The notes under the pieces were generated by a model. That model was not told the origin of the DNA. It worked only from the letters and a program-made list of their open reading frames with translations, and searched no databases. From Caulobacter sp. Root655 (lineage in GTDB: Bacteria; Pseudomonadota; Alphaproteobacteria; Caulobacterales; Caulobacteraceae): a DNA stretch of 64,000 bases. The stretch is from assembly GCF_001427665.1 (NCBI RefSeq), contig NZ_LMHC01000001.1:102802-166801 (forward strand). The letters are read 5' to 3'. The position numbers were made by a program, and so were the translations under genes. Below, piece by piece: positions 17,928-26,156 of the stretch; positions within the stretch are counted from its first letter, which is position 1, and every line of letters begins with the position of its first letter.

Positions 17928-18665
17928 ATGCCGCTTCCCGAAAGCCCCTTCAGACCCGACCGCGACCGCGCGTCGCGACGCGACGGCGTCTCGGCGTGGC
18001 GGGGGTTTTCGCTGATCGAGGCGCTGGTCGTGCTGGTGGTCGCCGGCATGGCGTTGATGTTGGTTTTCTCGATCGGGCTGCGCGCTGTGGACGCGGGTTT
18101 CCGGCTTGGCCGTCGGTCGCTGGAGACCGCCGACCTGCGGTTCGCCGACGAAACCCTGAGGCGGATCGTGCGCGGCGTCGAGATGGCGCCGCTCGCCGTG
18201 ACGGCGCCCGCCCCGACGGCGGCCACCGCGCGCTTCGCGGGCGACGCGCGGGGCTTCGTCGGCGACGTGCTGCTGCGGTCCGCCACACCGTGCGCCGACG
18301 CCGGGCCGGTTCGCGCCCTGAACGTCCGGCTGCAGGCGCGGCCAGAGGGCGACGTCCTGATCTGCGCCGCTCCGGGGCGCGCGCCCACGATGTTGCTGGA
18401 CCTGCGCCCGCGCCGCGCCCGATTCGCCTATTCCGACGACGGCGCGGCCTGGCGAGACGGCTGGCGGCCGTCCCGCCTCCCGCTCGGACTCCCCGCGCCG
18501 CCCCGGGAGCAGTCGGTCTATGTCCGCCTGACCACCGACGACGGCGCGATCCAGTTGATCGAACGCGCCAGCTCAGGCCGACCCGAGCTGGCGGGCCGGG
18601 ATGCGCCGAGACCGGACGCGGGCGGCTTGCCGGCGCCGCCGACGATCGGGGAGCCTCAGCTTTGA
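17928..18665 (+). CDS. gspJ: type II secretion minor pseudopilin GspJ
   Basis: 245 residues. The prepilin site is RG/FSLIEALVVLVVAG with cleavage after G26 and Glu5 at E31, followed by one hydrophobic helix. The first of three plus-strand genes J-K-L. GspJ assignment rests on order (before K) and length; it is longer than the other pseudopilins in the cluster. Its stop overlaps the TTG start of gspK (TTGA). Confidence 0.85.
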   Translation: MPLPESPFRPDRDRASRRDGVSAWRGFSLIEALVVLVVAGMALMLVFSIGLRAVDAGFRLGRRSLETADLRFADETLRRIVRGVEMAPLAVTAPAPTAATARFAGDARGFVGDVLLRSATPCADAGPVRALNVRLQARPEGDVLICAAPGRAPTMLLDLRPRRARFAYSDDGAAWRDGWRPSRLPLGLPAPPREQSVYVRLTTDDGAIQLIERASSGRPELAGRDAPRPDAGGLPAPPTIGEPQL

Positions 18666-19717
18666 TCTCCGTCCCGGACTTCGCCCCGGATCTCGCGTCG
18701 CGTCGTGGCTTCGCCTTGCCGGCGGTGTTGGTGGTGGTGGCCGTCGTCGCCCTGGTCGTTCTGGCCGAGGTCTCGGCCCTGCGCGGCCTGGCGCGGGAAA
18801 CCCGCGCGGCCGTCGATCAGGCGCGGCTCGACACCCAGGCGCTCGATCTCGAGGCCCAGGTCGCCTGGATCGTCGCCACCGGACGGCCGGGACCCGACGC
18901 AATGACCCGTCCGGACGATCCTGGCGACGCGAAACTGTGGATCGACGGGCGCCCGCAGGCCGTGAACTGGGCGCCGGGCCTGGAGGTCGCCGTGCAAGAT
19001 GAGGCGGGCCTGGTCAATCTCGGCATCCTCGACAGGGCCGGACAGGCGGCGTTCCTTCGGGAAGCGGGCGTCAAGCCGGACAGGGTCGCGATCATGCTCG
19101 ACCGCCTGGATGACTATGTCGACGGCGACGGCCTGGTCCGGACCGACGGCGCCGAGGCGGGCGATTACGCCCGGGCCGGGCTCGCGCCGCCGCTGAACGC
19201 GCCGCTGGATCGGATCGCCCGCCTGAACGGGATCCTCGGTTGGCGCGAAGCGATCGATCTGAACGCCTGGTCGCGGCTGCGCGAGGCGGTGGTCGTCGAC
19301 CCGACCTCGGCGGCGGTCAACATCAACACCGCGCCGGCTCCGGCCCTGGCCCTGGAATTCGGCCTGACCGCGAACCAGGCCCGCGCTGTGATCGCCCGCC
19401 GGCGGGAACGACCCTTCCTGAGTCTCGAGGACCTCGGCCGTGCGGTCGGACGGCGGATGGTGGGCGATTCCGAGCGGGTTTATGGCTTCCCCAATGGCCG
19501 CTTCGCCGTCAAGGTGAAGTCATCGACGGGGCGCGCGGCCTATCACGCCAGGATCGTGCTGACGCCGCGCGATCCCGAGCGTCCGTTCTGGATCGAGGAG
19601 CGAACGCTTCTCGTCGACACGAACCATCGAGAGACACCCGCCCGTGCCGATACGCCTTTTGTTCCTGTCGCCTCGTTTGAGACGCCTGACCCTGGACGGC
19701 CGGCTCGAGCCCCTTGA
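18662..19717 (+). CDS. gspK: type II secretion minor pseudopilin GspK
   Basis: 351 residues. The leader ends RRG/FALPAVLVVVAVVALVV. Glu5 is missing (alanine at that position), which is the rule for GspK, the tip pseudopilin. The middle contains NINTAPAPAL and a helix-hairpin-helix-like FLSLEDLGRAV segment typical of GspK. The TTG start at 18662 has GGGGAG 7 bases upstream and overlaps the gspJ stop. The 3' end overlaps gspL by 74 bases. Confidence 0.88.
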   Translation: MISVPDFAPDLASRRGFALPAVLVVVAVVALVVLAEVSALRGLARETRAAVDQARLDTQALDLEAQVAWIVATGRPGPDAMTRPDDPGDAKLWIDGRPQAVNWAPGLEVAVQDEAGLVNLGILDRAGQAAFLREAGVKPDRVAIMLDRLDDYVDGDGLVRTDGAEAGDYARAGLAPPLNAPLDRIARLNGILGWREAIDLNAWSRLREAVVVDPTSAAVNINTAPAPALALEFGLTANQARAVIARRRERPFLSLEDLGRAVGRRMVGDSERVYGFPNGRFAVKVKSSTGRAAYHARIVLTPRDPERPFWIEERTLLVDTNHRETPARADTPFVPVASFETPDPGRPARAP

Positions 19718-20723
19718 AAGCCTCGGCGGCGCGGCCTGGCGAAAACCGATCATCGTCCTGGCGCGCGAACTCTGCCTGTTCAGCCTGTTCGATCCTCGCG
19801 CGGCCAGCGGCGCGGCCGCCATGGCCGCCGCACGGCTGCACGCCGCCGCGGCGGCGCCCTTCGAGAACGCTGGCTGGCTGGTGCGGCGGTCAGGGAGGCA
19901 GATCGTCATCTGGTGGTGGGATCAGACCCGGGTCGCGGCCTTGCTTGGGCCGGCGTTCGCCGGCGCGTCGCCGATCCTGGCGCCCGAGAGCCTGGCGCAG
20001 GCCGCCGGCGGCGACTGGCGGATCGTGCGGACCGCGACGGGTTTCGAGGCGCAGCTGTGGGACGCGGGCGGCCTCATAGGGTCCAGCTGGCAAAGGACGG
20101 CCTTCGACGCCGCCGCGTGGTCGACGTTCGTTCGCGTCCAGCCGCCGGCCGTCCGGCCCGCGCCGATCGAACCGCCGAACCCCGTTTCGCCACCGCCGGC
20201 CCGGCCGGCCGGCCTGGGTTCCGCCGGCTGGCGCGACGTCCCGGCGTCCGAATGGGCCAGGGCGGGGGTGGTCGGCGGCGCCGTCCTGCTGGTGTTGCTG
20301 GCGGCGTTCTGGCTGGGCCAGGGCCTGCGGCTCAAGCGCCAGAGCGAGACGCTCGAAGCCCAGGCCCTGGCCGAACGCAAGGTCGCGCCGGCCCAAGACA
20401 CCGGAGCCCGCGATGACACCGAGCAGGCCCGGCGTCGCCTGTCCGGCTATCGCGCCCTGGCCGACCGGCCCAATCCGATCGCCGCCCTGGGCGCGGCCAC
20501 GCCGATCCTTCGGCTGTATGGGGCGCCCATTCAGGGCGTCGACGCCGAGGGCGACTACCTGACCCTGACCTTGCCCTACAACACGCTGGACCGGATCGAT
20601 CGGGTGGCGGCTGATCTGAGGGCCAGCGGCGCGTTCGTCGAGGTGCGCCCCACCACCGACCCAGCCCGCCGGGTGATCCTGCTGCGTCTGAAGGCGACCT
20701 CCGCCGTCAATCCAGGCGCGTGA
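19644..20723 (+). CDS. gspL: type II secretion assembly-platform protein GspL-like
   Basis: 359 residues. A cytoplasmic N-terminal domain of about 200 residues is followed by a proline-rich linker, a single membrane segment (AGVVGGAVLLVLLAAFWLG, about residues 212-230), a coiled stretch and a small periplasmic domain. This matches the GspL layout, where the cytoplasmic part binds GspE. Sequence identity to canonical GspL is weak by eye, so the call rests on architecture and order. GTG start at 19644; the 3' end overlaps gspH convergently by 17 bases. Confidence 0.75.
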   Translation: MPIRLLFLSPRLRRLTLDGRLEPLESLGGAAWRKPIIVLARELCLFSLFDPRAASGAAAMAAARLHAAAAAPFENAGWLVRRSGRQIVIWWWDQTRVAALLGPAFAGASPILAPESLAQAAGGDWRIVRTATGFEAQLWDAGGLIGSSWQRTAFDAAAWSTFVRVQPPAVRPAPIEPPNPVSPPPARPAGLGSAGWRDVPASEWARAGVVGGAVLLVLLAAFWLGQGLRLKRQSETLEAQALAERKVAPAQDTGARDDTEQARRRLSGYRALADRPNPIAALGAATPILRLYGAPIQGVDAEGDYLTLTLPYNTLDRIDRVAADLRASGAFVEVRPTTDPARRVILLRLKATSAVNPGA

Positions 20724-21153
20724 AGCGGCAGGGCGCTTCGGCCGGGGCCAGGTGCATGATCGGCTTGCCGTCCCGCATCAATGTGACGCCGGCGTTCGCG
20801 CAGGCTCCGCCCTCGTTGATCGCGATCGGCCGCGTCAGGCGATAGGTCCAGCCCGGTCCAAGATCGACGACCCGAAGCGTGGCGCGGCCGTCGAAGCGGG
20901 CTTGGGCCCCGAGGTACGCATCGCTGTCGACCAGCAACAGCGACGCCTGACCGTCCGCCGCATCGCGCCGCAGCGCGCCCACCTGTCGCTGGAAATCGAA
21001 GAACACCGTCTGCGCGGTCATCCGGTCGAGCAGCACCGCGCCACGCGGCATGACCAGGGCCACGGCCAGGGCCATGATCGCCAGGACGATCAGCATCTCC
21101 AGCAGCGAGAACCCGGCGCGGGATCCGCGGCGACCTCTAGACACCCGCGCCAT
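20707..21153 (-). CDS. gspH: type II secretion minor pseudopilin GspH
   Basis: 148 residues. The leader ends SRAG/FSLLEMLIVLAIMAL with Glu5 at E19. A C-terminal beta-rich domain ends with CRFTRLD. It is on the minus strand, overlapping the gspG stop by 17 bases, and converges with gspL. GspH is inferred from order next to gspG and from length. Confidence 0.82.
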   Translation of the reverse strand: MARVSRGRRGSRAGFSLLEMLIVLAIMALAVALVMPRGAVLLDRMTAQTVFFDFQRQVGALRRDAADGQASLLLVDSDAYLGAQARFDGRATLRVVDLGPGWTYRLTRPIAINEGGACANAGVTLMRDGKPIMHLAPAEAPCRFTRLD

Positions 21154-21589
21154 TGCGGATATCCGCCGCGCCCCCGGCTCCCCCCGGCTTGCCGTCCGAG
21201 CCGAGGCTGATCACGTGCGGAGGCTGTTGCGGATCGGTGGTCGGTTCGTAGACATAGGGACGTCCCCAGGGATCGGGGGGTAATCCGCCGCTCAGATAGG
21301 GACCATACCAGCCGCTGACGGCCTTGGGGTCGGCGTGCGACAGCAGCTCCAGTCCCTCGGAAGCGCTCGGATAGCGGCCGATGTCGATGCGCATGGTCTC
21401 CAGCGCCGTCTCCAGCGACCGGACCTGAACACGCGCCGTCGTCACCTTGGAGCGATCCAGCTGGGCGAACAGCCTGGGTCCCACCAGGGCGGCGATCAGG
21501 GCGATGATGGTCAGCACGATGAGGATTTCCAGCAGGCTGTAGCCCGCCTGTCGCCGTGCTCGCCGAGGACGTTCCGCGTGCCGCCGCAT
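21137..21589 (-). CDS. gspG: type II secretion major pseudopilin GspG
   Basis: 150 residues. The leader ends RQAG/YSLLEILIVLTIIAL with Glu5 at E21. The conserved GspG core is clear: IGRYPSASEGLELL, WYGPYLSGGLPPDPWGRPY and ISLGSDGKPGG, which includes the calcium-site region. It is the main shaft subunit of the pseudopilus. The ATG at 21589 leaves a 93-base divergent promoter region before gspM. Confidence 0.96.
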   Translation of the reverse strand: MRRHAERPRRARRQAGYSLLEILIVLTIIALIAALVGPRLFAQLDRSKVTTARVQVRSLETALETMRIDIGRYPSASEGLELLSHADPKAVSGWYGPYLSGGLPPDPWGRPYVYEPTTDPQQPPHVISLGSDGKPGGAGGAADIRNGAGV

Positions 21590-21682
21590 CGTTGATCTAA
21601 CCCTGTTTTTGAAGGCGAATTAAAATAGCAGCGTTTGGGCAACTCTATACACTAACTTGAGAGTCGGCAGCGAGGTGGGACG

Positions 21683-22309
21683 ATGCCTATACCCCCTGGG
21701 ACAGCGTCGCTCCAGGCCGCCCAGCCTTCCGAAAGGCTGGCCAAGGCCTGGTCGCGAATGACCGCGCGTGAGCGCGCCCTGGCGATCCTGGCGATCCTGA
21801 TCGCGCTGCTGACCGCCGCCACCTCGAGCCTGCAGTGGAGCGGCCAACAGCGTGAGCGCTACGCCAACGCCCAGGCCGACCTGATCCTGGCGCGACAGAT
21901 CCGGGCGGCGACGGCGCACGAGGGCCTCGACGGGTTCAATCGCGCCCAGGTGAACAACCTCGACGCGCTGTCGCTGAACTACGCCGACCCCTGGATGGCC
22001 CGTCTAGACCTCGAGCGTCGCATCGTCGCGGCCGCCGCCGAGGCGGGGCTGTCCGAGCCCGAGATCCGCATCGCCGAGGGGATCGAGGACAGCGGAGGCC
22101 TGCCCGTCCTGAAGGCGGAAATCACTGGCGCCTACGCCGCTGCGCCCTTCGTCGCCTTCCTGAAGCGGATGACGGTCAGCCCGCCTGAATTCTTTATCGA
22201 CCGGCTGCAGGTCGAGGGCGCCGACACCACCCGGTTCCGGCTGGAACTTCTGTTTCCAGCAGGGTCCGTCGGGCAACCGACGCATACCGGAGCGGCGCCC
22301 ACGTCATGA
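21683..22309 (+). CDS. gspM: type II secretion protein GspM-like
   Basis: 208 residues. A short cytoplasmic tail is followed by one membrane helix (ALAILAILIALLTAATSSL, about residues 32-50) and a periplasmic domain with the ferredoxin-like pattern seen in GspM. Order next to a GspC-like gene and gspD supports the call. Its stop overlaps the next start (ATGA at 22306). Confidence 0.75.
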   Translation: MPIPPGTASLQAAQPSERLAKAWSRMTARERALAILAILIALLTAATSSLQWSGQQRERYANAQADLILARQIRAATAHEGLDGFNRAQVNNLDALSLNYADPWMARLDLERRIVAAAAEAGLSEPEIRIAEGIEDSGGLPVLKAEITGAYAAAPFVAFLKRMTVSPPEFFIDRLQVEGADTTRFRLELLFPAGSVGQPTHTGAAPTS

Positions 22310-22827
22310 GGCCCGCCCTCCTCCTTCTGGCGCTGGGCGCCCCGGTCGCCGTCCTGACGGGATGGACCTGGCCTGGATCGCCGCCCGCGCCCCTGCGGGT
22401 CACCCGCCACGTTCGCCCCGCGCCGGCGCTGGTCCTGACCAGCGCCAACGGCGACACCCTGTCGTCATTGACCGAAGCCGAGCTGGACATCGCCGGCGCC
22501 GCGCCCCCGTCGCCGAGCGCCGGCGATCCCGTCGACGCCGAGCTGGCGCTTGCGCCGGCCCCGCCGCCGCCGCCCCTGCCGCCGCCACCACCGGTCGAGG
22601 CGGTGTTCCGCCGGCAGGTCAGCGCGGTCGTCGACGAGGGCGCGGGACGCATGGCGGTGCTACTGGTCGAGACCGGCGAGGAAACCCGTCAGACCCGGGT
22701 GCTGCGCCCGGGCGACCTGTTCGTCGGGCGCTGGCGGCTGGCGGCCCTGTCCTCCGACGGGGCGGTGCTGGAAGATGGCAAACAAAGGCGGCGCGTGTCC
22801 TTCTACGACGCGACGACGGCCAATTAG
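22306..22827 (+). CDS. GspC/GspN-like HR-domain protein of the type II system
   Basis: 173 residues. An N-terminal membrane or signal segment (LLLLALGAPVAVLTG) is followed by a long proline-rich linker (APAPPPPPLPPPPP) and a C-terminal HR-like domain RVLRPGDLFVGRWRLAAL with SSDGAVLEDG after it. This is the domain by which GspC contacts the secretin. It lacks the PDZ or coiled-coil end of a full GspC, so it may be a short GspC or GspN. It sits directly before the secretin gene. Confidence 0.65.
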   Translation: MRPALLLLALGAPVAVLTGWTWPGSPPAPLRVTRHVRPAPALVLTSANGDTLSSLTEAELDIAGAAPPSPSAGDPVDAELALAPAPPPPPLPPPPPVEAVFRRQVSAVVDEGAGRMAVLLVETGEETRQTRVLRPGDLFVGRWRLAALSSDGAVLEDGKQRRRVSFYDATTAN

Positions 22828-22858
22828 GAAAGACGCTCCCGGCTTGACCTCAGATCGC

Positions 22859-25027
22859 ATGTCCCCGCGCCCCTACGTGAACCTGGCCTTGATTTGGGCG
22901 GTCGGCCTGACCGCGCCATTGGCCGGGTGCGCCTCCTATGGCGCGTTTTCGACGCCCGTGCAGGGTCGAGGCGAAGCCGCCGCGCCGTTGTCCCCCGCCC
23001 TGCCGCCCGCCGCGCGCGGGCGATCGGCCGGGGCGGACATGCCGCTGACCGACGCCGCCATCGCCGGCCTGACCTCCGAGCAGCCGCTCAATGTCGCCCT
23101 GCCGCCGCAACCGCTACCGCAACTGGTCAACACCGTGCTCGGCGACCTGCTCGGCGTGCCCTATGTGATGGCCCCGGAGATTGCCGTCCGCACGGACATC
23201 GTCGTCATGCGCGGCGGTCCGACGATGTCGCATCGCGATCTCCTGCGGTTGCTGAGGTCCGCGCTCGAGACCTACGGCGTGCAGCTGACGACGCGCGACG
23301 GCGCCGTCCAGGTCTCGCCGAAGACCGGCGGCGGCGAGGTGACCGCGCCCGACTTCCTGGCGGCGCGCCCTGACGCGTCGGGAACCATGGACCTGCAGCC
23401 GGTCACCCAGCGCTTCCAGGCCAGCCGGATCGAGGTGGAGGCCCTGGCCAACCTCTCGACCGCCATCCTGCCCCAGGCCCGCAATCTTGGCGCCACCCTC
23501 GACAAGGCCAGCAACAGCCTGACCCTGTCCGGGCCCGCGCGCGACGTGGACGCGACGTTGTCGCTGCTCCGCCAACTGGACCAGCCCCGCTTCGCGGGCG
23601 CCAGCGTCTTCCGGGTCGAACCGATCTACTGGTCCGCCGACAGCCTGGCGCGCTCCCTGGAGGACGCACTGCGCGGCGAGGGCTTCACCGGCGGCGAGGG
23701 CGCGCCGGCCGTTCCGCGATCGGTGATGATCGTCCCGTTCGCGCGCGCCAACCAGATCCTGGTCTTCGCGCGCGATCCGGCGGTCATCGAGCGGGCGCGG
23801 GTGCTGGCCAGCAAGCTCGACCAACCGACGGGCGGCGGCGCCCAGACGGCGACCTTCGTCTACTATGTGCGCAATACCGACGCCCAGTCCCTGGCCAGCC
23901 TCGTCGCCAGCGCCAACGCGGGCGGCGGCGGGGCGTACAACCCCGCGCCCCCGGGCGTGCCCGGCGCCGCGCCGGCTCTGACCTCGGCGCTGAACAACGC
24001 CGGACAGGGCTATGGCCCGGGCGGGCCAGCCGGCGGCGCTGGCGGCGGCATGTTCCTGGGGGGCCGGGTGGTGGTCGATCCGGGCGGCAACCGGATCCTG
24101 TTCACTGGGCCGGCGGACGATTTCACCCAGCTTCGCAACCTGCTGCTGACGCTCGACGCCCCGCTCCGTGAGGTCCTGGTCGAGGTGACCATCGCCGAGG
24201 TCACCCTGACCGACGAGACCCGCGTCGGACTGGAATGGTTCTTCACCCATTCCGGGTCGCGCGGCGTGACCAGCGGCGGCACCCTGGGCAACCTCGGGAT
24301 CGGCACGTCGGGCCTCAAGCTCAACTTCACCGGAACCGACCTGCAGGCCGCCTTCAACGCCTTCGCCTCCAACAACAACGTCAATATCCTGTCGCGCCCG
24401 CGGCTGGTGGCGCGCAGCGGCGGCGAGGCCAAGATCCAGGTCGGCACCGACGTGCCGATCATTACCTCCCGGGCCAACAGCTCGACCCAGACCGGTGGCA
24501 GCACCGATATCCTGCAGACCATCCAGTATCGTCAGACCGGCGTGATCCTGCAGATCCGGCCGCTGGTCTATGGCGATGACCGTGTCGATCTGGAGATCAC
24601 CCAGGAAGTCTCGAGTCAGCAGCCCAATTCCAACGCCTCGATCGGTAGCCCGCTGATCCTCAACCGCAACATCAGCACCCAACTTTCGCTGACCGAGGGC
24701 GCCACGGCCGTGCTGGGCGGGCTGATCGACAGCAGCTTCACCAAGGGCAATTCCGGCATCCCGTTCCTCAAGGACATACCGCTGCTGGGCTCTGCGTTCC
24801 GGTCGGACACCGTGAGCGGCGGCAAGACCGAACTGGTGATGCTGGTGACGCCGCACATCGTCCGCGACACCGAGGACATGAACCGCTGGGCCCGGCGCTA
24901 TGGCGACGAGATGGACGACGCTTTCAAGATCGGGCGGGGCTGGTCCTACACGCTGACGCCGTTCACCGTGCGGGCCCTTGGCGCGGACCTGGCGCGGGAA
25001 AAGCCCGTCGTCGCGCCTGGCCGCTAG
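22859..25027 (+). CDS. gspD: type II secretion secretin GspD, probable lipoprotein
   Basis: 722 residues. The signal peptide ends in a lipobox, APLAG-C. N-terminal N0/N1-N3 domains are followed by a glycine-rich insert (about residues 355-400) and the secretin core: EVLVEVTIAEVTL, VPIITSRANSS, TIQYRQTGVILQIRPLV and ELVMLVTPHIVRD. It forms the outer-membrane channel. An N-terminal lipid anchor would let the secretin reach the outer membrane without a separate pilotin (inference). An upstream TTG at 22844 has an AGGAAAG nearby and is an alternative start. The stop TAG lies in the tip of a repeat. Confidence 0.93.
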   Translation: MSPRPYVNLALIWAVGLTAPLAGCASYGAFSTPVQGRGEAAAPLSPALPPAARGRSAGADMPLTDAAIAGLTSEQPLNVALPPQPLPQLVNTVLGDLLGVPYVMAPEIAVRTDIVVMRGGPTMSHRDLLRLLRSALETYGVQLTTRDGAVQVSPKTGGGEVTAPDFLAARPDASGTMDLQPVTQRFQASRIEVEALANLSTAILPQARNLGATLDKASNSLTLSGPARDVDATLSLLRQLDQPRFAGASVFRVEPIYWSADSLARSLEDALRGEGFTGGEGAPAVPRSVMIVPFARANQILVFARDPAVIERARVLASKLDQPTGGGAQTATFVYYVRNTDAQSLASLVASANAGGGGAYNPAPPGVPGAAPALTSALNNAGQGYGPGGPAGGAGGGMFLGGRVVVDPGGNRILFTGPADDFTQLRNLLLTLDAPLREVLVEVTIAEVTLTDETRVGLEWFFTHSGSRGVTSGGTLGNLGIGTSGLKLNFTGTDLQAAFNAFASNNNVNILSRPRLVARSGGEAKIQVGTDVPIITSRANSSTQTGGSTDILQTIQYRQTGVILQIRPLVYGDDRVDLEITQEVSSQQPNSNASIGSPLILNRNISTQLSLTEGATAVLGGLIDSSFTKGNSGIPFLKDIPLLGSAFRSDTVSGGKTELVMLVTPHIVRDTEDMNRWARRYGDEMDDAFKIGRGWSYTLTPFTVRALGADLAREKPVVAPGR

Positions 25028-25090
25028 AGCATTTTCGAGCGAAGCAGCTTCCGGTTCGCGTGAAGAAAATGCGTCAGAACAAAGCTCTAG
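25024..25090. repeat. alphaproteobacterial CTAGAGC-tipped repeat, copy 1
   Basis: Starts CTAGAGCATTTTCGAGCGAA and ends GCGTCAGAACAAAGCTCTAG. The tips CTAGAGC and GCTCTAG are inverted, and inside them GCATTTTC pairs with GAAAATGC and GCGAA with TTCGC. The stops of gspD (TAG) and of the convergent gspI (CTA) both lie in the tips. A second copy is at 29104-29166. Confidence 0.85.
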
Positions 25091-25500
25091 GGCGCGGCGG
25101 TCCGGCGTCGCCAGCCGACGCGGTCCAGGTCGAAGGCGTTGAGCTCGGTCCCGTCCGCGGCCAGCAGGCGCACCCGCAGTCTGTAGAGTCGCAGGTCATA
25201 GTCGCCCTGCCCGCCCTCATAGACGGTGTTGGAGCGGGCCTCGGTGAGCGGCTGGGCCACCCAGGACAGCCGCCGGCCTTGTCCGAGCGGCAATTGGCCC
25301 AGCGGCCGCTCGGTCGGGTTGAGATCGCGCAACAGGGCCAGGGCGTCGCGCTGCAGGGCGACGCCGGCCAGCGCCTGTTCGTAGCGGTGTTCGGCCCTCG
25401 TCAGCTGACGTTGCAGCGTCAGCAGGGCCAGCAGACACATGGCGGCGATGGCCAGGGCGACCAGCGCCTCGATCAGGCTGAACCCGGACCGGCCCTTCAT
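25087..25500 (-). CDS. gspI: type II secretion minor pseudopilin GspI
   Basis: 137 residues. The leader is very short, MKGRSG/FSLIEALVALAIAAM with Glu5 at E11, as usual for GspI. The rest is a small beta domain. The ATG overlaps the gspO stop (ATGA), and the gene ends in the repeat tip facing gspD. Confidence 0.83.
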   Translation of the reverse strand: MKGRSGFSLIEALVALAIAAMCLLALLTLQRQLTRAEHRYEQALAGVALQRDALALLRDLNPTERPLGQLPLGQGRRLSWVAQPLTEARSNTVYEGGQGDYDLRLYRLRVRLLAADGTELNAFDLDRVGWRRRTAAP

Positions 25501-26156
25501 GCCGGCAACCTGGTGAGAATCACCGCCAGCAGAGCCGGCAAGGCGAGGCAGGCGCCCAGCGGCACCGCCGGGGCGTCGCGGATCGGGCCGCGATGTCGCG
25601 CCCAACCCCAGCCCACGCCGATCATCGCGCCCGTCACCAGCACCCAAAGCCCTGGCTCGGGTCCGACCAGGGCTCCGATGGCGGTGAGCAGCTTGACGTC
25701 GCCCAGGCCCAGACCCTCGATCCTGCGCAGCCGCAGGAACACCCAGCGGACGGCCCCCGACAGCCCGCCCAGCGCCAGGGCGCCGAGGACCAGGTCGCGG
25801 GGCGGCATAGCCAGGGGTCCGACGATCGCCAGGGCCAGCAAGACCAGGACATAGAGATCCGGGATCAGCTGATGGCGCGCGTCGACGATCAGGACGGCGA
25901 CGAGCACCAGGCTGGCCACGGCCAGCGCCAGGGCCAGGGCGAAGCCGCCGCTCAGGATCCCTCCGACCAGGACGTAGACCACGGCGCCGCTCGCCAGGGC
26001 GACGCCGGCCAGCCGCGGGCCCTGGGTCCAGCCGTCCTGGCCTTCGCCGATCCGCGCCAGAAGCCGCCGCGGCGCGAAGCCGGCCGCGGCGGCGACCAGC
26101 AGCAGGGCCCCGCCGCCGGCGATCCATGATGCGGGGCCGCCGAGGGTCGGGTTCAA
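25497..26156 (-). CDS. gspO: prepilin peptidase GspO, short form without methyltransferase domain
   Basis: 219 residues of mostly membrane segments. The aspartate-protease pair of family A24 is present: D92 in VDARHQLIPD and D153 in GLGLGDVKLL. The N-terminal cytoplasmic N-methylation domain with its zinc cysteines is absent, so this enzyme should cleave prepilins but may not methylate them. Start is TTG at 26156, overlapping the gspF stop (TTGA). A separate full-length PilD elsewhere in the genome is possible. Confidence 0.85.
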   Translation of the reverse strand: MNPTLGGPASWIAGGGALLLVAAAAGFAPRRLLARIGEGQDGWTQGPRLAGVALASGAVVYVLVGGILSGGFALALALAVASLVLVAVLIVDARHQLIPDLYVLVLLALAIVGPLAMPPRDLVLGALALGGLSGAVRWVFLRLRRIEGLGLGDVKLLTAIGALVGPEPGLWVLVTGAMIGVGWGWARHRGPIRDAPAVPLGACLALPALLAVILTRLPA

